The notes beneath the pieces were generated by a model, which saw only the letters and a list, made by a program, of their open reading frames with translations, did no database searches and had not been told where the DNA came from. From Solobacterium sp. (GTDB taxonomy: Bacteria > Bacillota_I > Bacilli_A > Erysipelotrichales > Erysipelotrichaceae), in the NCBI GenBank assembly GCA_022486705.1, contig JAKVKC010000013.1:1-64000 (forward strand): 64,000 nt of DNA, given 5' to 3'. Positions 62,700 to 64,000 of this stretch are shown piece after piece. The translations under genes were made by a program, and so were the position numbers. How positions within the stretch are numbered: position 1 is the first letter of the stretch; every line of letters starts with the position of its first letter.

Positions 62700-62900
62700 A
62701 TGGCAACAGGCAAGGTTAAATGGTTCAACGCAGAGAAGGGTTATGGATTCATCACAACTGATGAGGGCAAGGACGTTTTCGTTCATTATTCCGCAATCCA
62801 GTCCGAAGGATTCAAGTCACTCGATGAGGGTGCAAAGGTTTCCTTTGACATTACTGACTCCGATAGAGGACCTCAGGCATCTAACGTCGTTAAGCTCTAA
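62700..62900 (+). CDS. Cold-shock protein, CspA family
   Basis: The 66-aa protein is a single OB-fold cold-shock domain with both RNA-binding motifs: [12 protein letters not shown] (RNP1) and DVFVHYSAI (RNP2). It binds single-stranded nucleic acid and eases RNA structure. A purine-rich GAGGAG lies 13 nt before ATG. It is monocistronic and divergent from the lipoprotein gene. Confidence 0.96.
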   Translation: MATGKVKWFNAEKGYGFITTDEGKDVFVHYSAIQSEGFKSLDEGAKVSFDITDSDRGPQASNVVKL

Positions 62901-62926
62901 TCTGTTTCGATAGAGGATTAAGACAA

Positions 62927-62955
62927 GAAAGTTCGGGAGACCGAGCTTTTTTTTA
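62927..62955 (+). terminator. Cold-shock gene terminator
   Basis: AAAGTTCGG-GAGA-CCGAGCTTT on plus is followed by a T run. Confidence 0.85.
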
Positions 62956-63254
62956 TGTGTCTGCAGCAGATAAAAAAAGTCCGGCAAAAAAGTGTCGAAC
63001 GCTGTAGAAGCCAAGGCAGAGAAATCATAATTCTCTGCTTTTTGTTATCATTGAAACATGATCGATATGGCACTTCACCGCGATTATCCTGAAGGAAATG
63101 TGCTGAACTGCGACAATCGCCCTTATTCTCCCGTTCATTCTATCTATTTCTTCCCCAATACCAATGATTTTATTATTTGGTTTGATCCAGTACTATACAG
63201 CATTTTCATTTCGCAGCTTTATATCTTTTTCATTTCTGCGAAGCACTGTTTGTA
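62956..63254. other. Gene-poor stretch with a second hairpin
   Basis: A hairpin GCAGAGAA...TTCTCTGC followed by TTTTTG (63015-63044, plus) could be a second terminator, but no gene precedes it after the csp terminator. The rest is AT-rich and carries no frame with RBS that I trust. The base composition and the adjacent DUF4143 gene hint at a horizontally acquired segment. Confidence 0.5.
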
Positions 63255-64000
63255 TTACACTTGACTGCCATTTTCCTCTGCTGTATTTGAAAGCCATCGT
63301 GCAATATCTATGATTCTGATTCCTTCCTGCTGCATTTCTGGATGCTTTGTGCGAGCAATAATCATTTTTGGATAAGCATCTCGAATTGCTAAAAGTGGGG
63401 AAATCTCTCTTTGCAATGTCTCTTTTGAAGATATATCATCCGAAACCTGAATGTATTGAATCATCCCTTTTTTTCTTACCACAAAATCAATTTCCTTTTT
63501 ATAAAGTTGACCTACATACACTTCATATCCTCTTCTCAATAATTCAATTGCAACTATATTCTCATAAAGATGACCATAATCCGCATATCTTGTGCCAAGT
63601 TCGGAATAACGAAATGATAAGTCCGCAAGATAATACTTCTTATCCGATTCTAAATATTTCTTTCCTTTGATGTCATATCTTGTAATTGGATAAAATAGAA
63701 AAGACTTACATAAATAGTTTAGATAACTGCCAACCGTTTTGTCGTTTGTTGTATACGTACTTGAAGTTAACTTTGAAGCAATATTGCGAATGGATAGTTG
63801 ACTGCCAATACTATCCATCATGAAATTGGCTAGCATCAAAAGCAGGTCTTCATTTTCTATTCTATATTTCTGTACAATATCTCTTACGATTGTTGTTTTG
63901 AATACTTCTCCTACATATTTTGTCGCATCTTCATTTGTTCTATATGCATAGGAGCCAGACATGCCACCCCGCGCGAGATAGTCATCAAAGGCAGTATCAA
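63255..64000 (-). CDS. AAA_14/DUF4143 ATPase, 5' part beyond window
   Basis: The reading frame continues to the window edge (AFDDYLARGGM precedes the first ATG), so this is the C-terminal part of a larger protein. The DUF4143 features are YLARGGM, then a winged-helix-like region (SIRNIASKL...TVGSYLNYL) and the nuclease-like LYENIVAIELLRRGYEVYVG...EIDFVV. The N-terminal AAA_14 ATPase part lies outside. Such proteins are common in prokaryotes, often near mobile elements, and are poorly characterised. Confidence 0.88.
   Translation of the reverse strand, partial: DTAFDDYLARGGMSGSYAYRTNEDATKYVGEVFKTTIVRDIVQKYRIENEDLLLMLANFMMDSIGSQLSIRNIASKLTSSTYTTNDKTVGSYLNYLCKSFLFYPITRYDIKGKKYLESDKKYYLADLSFRYSELGTRYADYGHLYENIVAIELLRRGYEVYVGQLYKKEIDFVVRKKGMIQYIQVSDDISSKETLQREISPLLAIRDAYPKMIIARTKHPEMQQEGIRIIDIARWLSNTAEENGSQV

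Noticed and set aside
63058-63264. 68-codon frame on plus between csp and the DUF4143 gene
   Set aside because: No convincing RBS, low-complexity aromatic composition and overlap with the end of the DUF4143 gene; possibly a remnant, not supported.

Overview
The window looks like a chromosomal housekeeping segment of a low-GC, Gram-positive Bacillota bacterium, most likely a member of the Erysipelotrichaceae or a close relative. This rests on the 16S/23S sequences, the Bacillus-like order cysS-mrnC-rlmB-sigma-rpmG-secE-nusG, T-box leaders, HPr kinase, WhiA/YvcK/RapZ and a class I aldolase; no database search was possible. Almost every gene is on the minus strand.

Layout from low to high coordinate. 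(1) 1-5300: one rrn operon, read 16S-23S-5S on the minus strand, with no tRNA in the spacers, paired processing stems around 16S and 23S, and tandem promoters. (2) 5384-11803: a 2111-residue secreted protein with a parallel beta-helix, a serine-hydrolase-like domain and chitobiase-C-terminal-like repeats. (3) 11951-23975: glmS, then rpoC, rpoB (with its own promoter), an RsmC-like methyltransferase, rplL, rplJ and the L10 leader. (4) 24038-28353: PAP2 phosphatase, class I aldolase, M24 peptidase, HAD phosphatase, AlaX editing protein. (5) 28401-29673: rplA, rplK and an L1-type leader. (6) 29755-33591: an accessory island with a small secreted protein, two small membrane proteins and an ABC exporter. 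(7) 33640-38526: a T-box-controlled cysS operon running through mrnC, rlmB, a SigH-position sigma factor, rpmG, secE and nusG to a small membrane protein. (8) 38622-43558: acidic repeat protein, 6-phospho-beta-glucosidase, AlkZ-related protein, GYF protein and a membrane-bound HTH/RCC1/FN3 protein. (9) 43655-48787: gapA, an Eis-like acetyltransferase, and the rapZ-yvcK-whiA operon. (10) 48808-51387: a possible short RNA, an Lgt-like/HAD fusion and hprK. (11) 51418-61649: uvrA, mutS, a PTS EIICB-like protein, nadK and T-box metG. (12) 61700-64000: lipoprotein, cold-shock protein and a truncated AAA/DUF4143 ATPase.

Much of the window makes and steers ribosomes and RNA polymerase: rRNA, r-proteins with autoregulatory leaders, rpoBC, nusG, rRNA modification and maturation enzymes, and two tRNA synthetases controlled by T-boxes. 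A second theme is sugar and cell-envelope control: glmS, gapA, fda, hprK, a PTS-like protein, yvcK, rapZ and nadK.

The most unusual signal is a pair of intergenic sites, 17.8 kb apart, in which two GC-rich 10-bp direct repeats with 21-bp period sit at exactly the same distance upstream of a predicted -35/-10 promoter. One drives the small secreted/membrane gene cluster, the other a roughly 115-nt transcript that ends at a hairpin terminator. Other unusual points: an Lgt-like domain that appears to have lost key catalytic residues and is fused to a PpaX-like phosphatase; an EIIB domain without its phosphorylatable cysteine; possible ACG and AUA start codons; and a ribosomal-protein/RNA-polymerase cluster split in two places.
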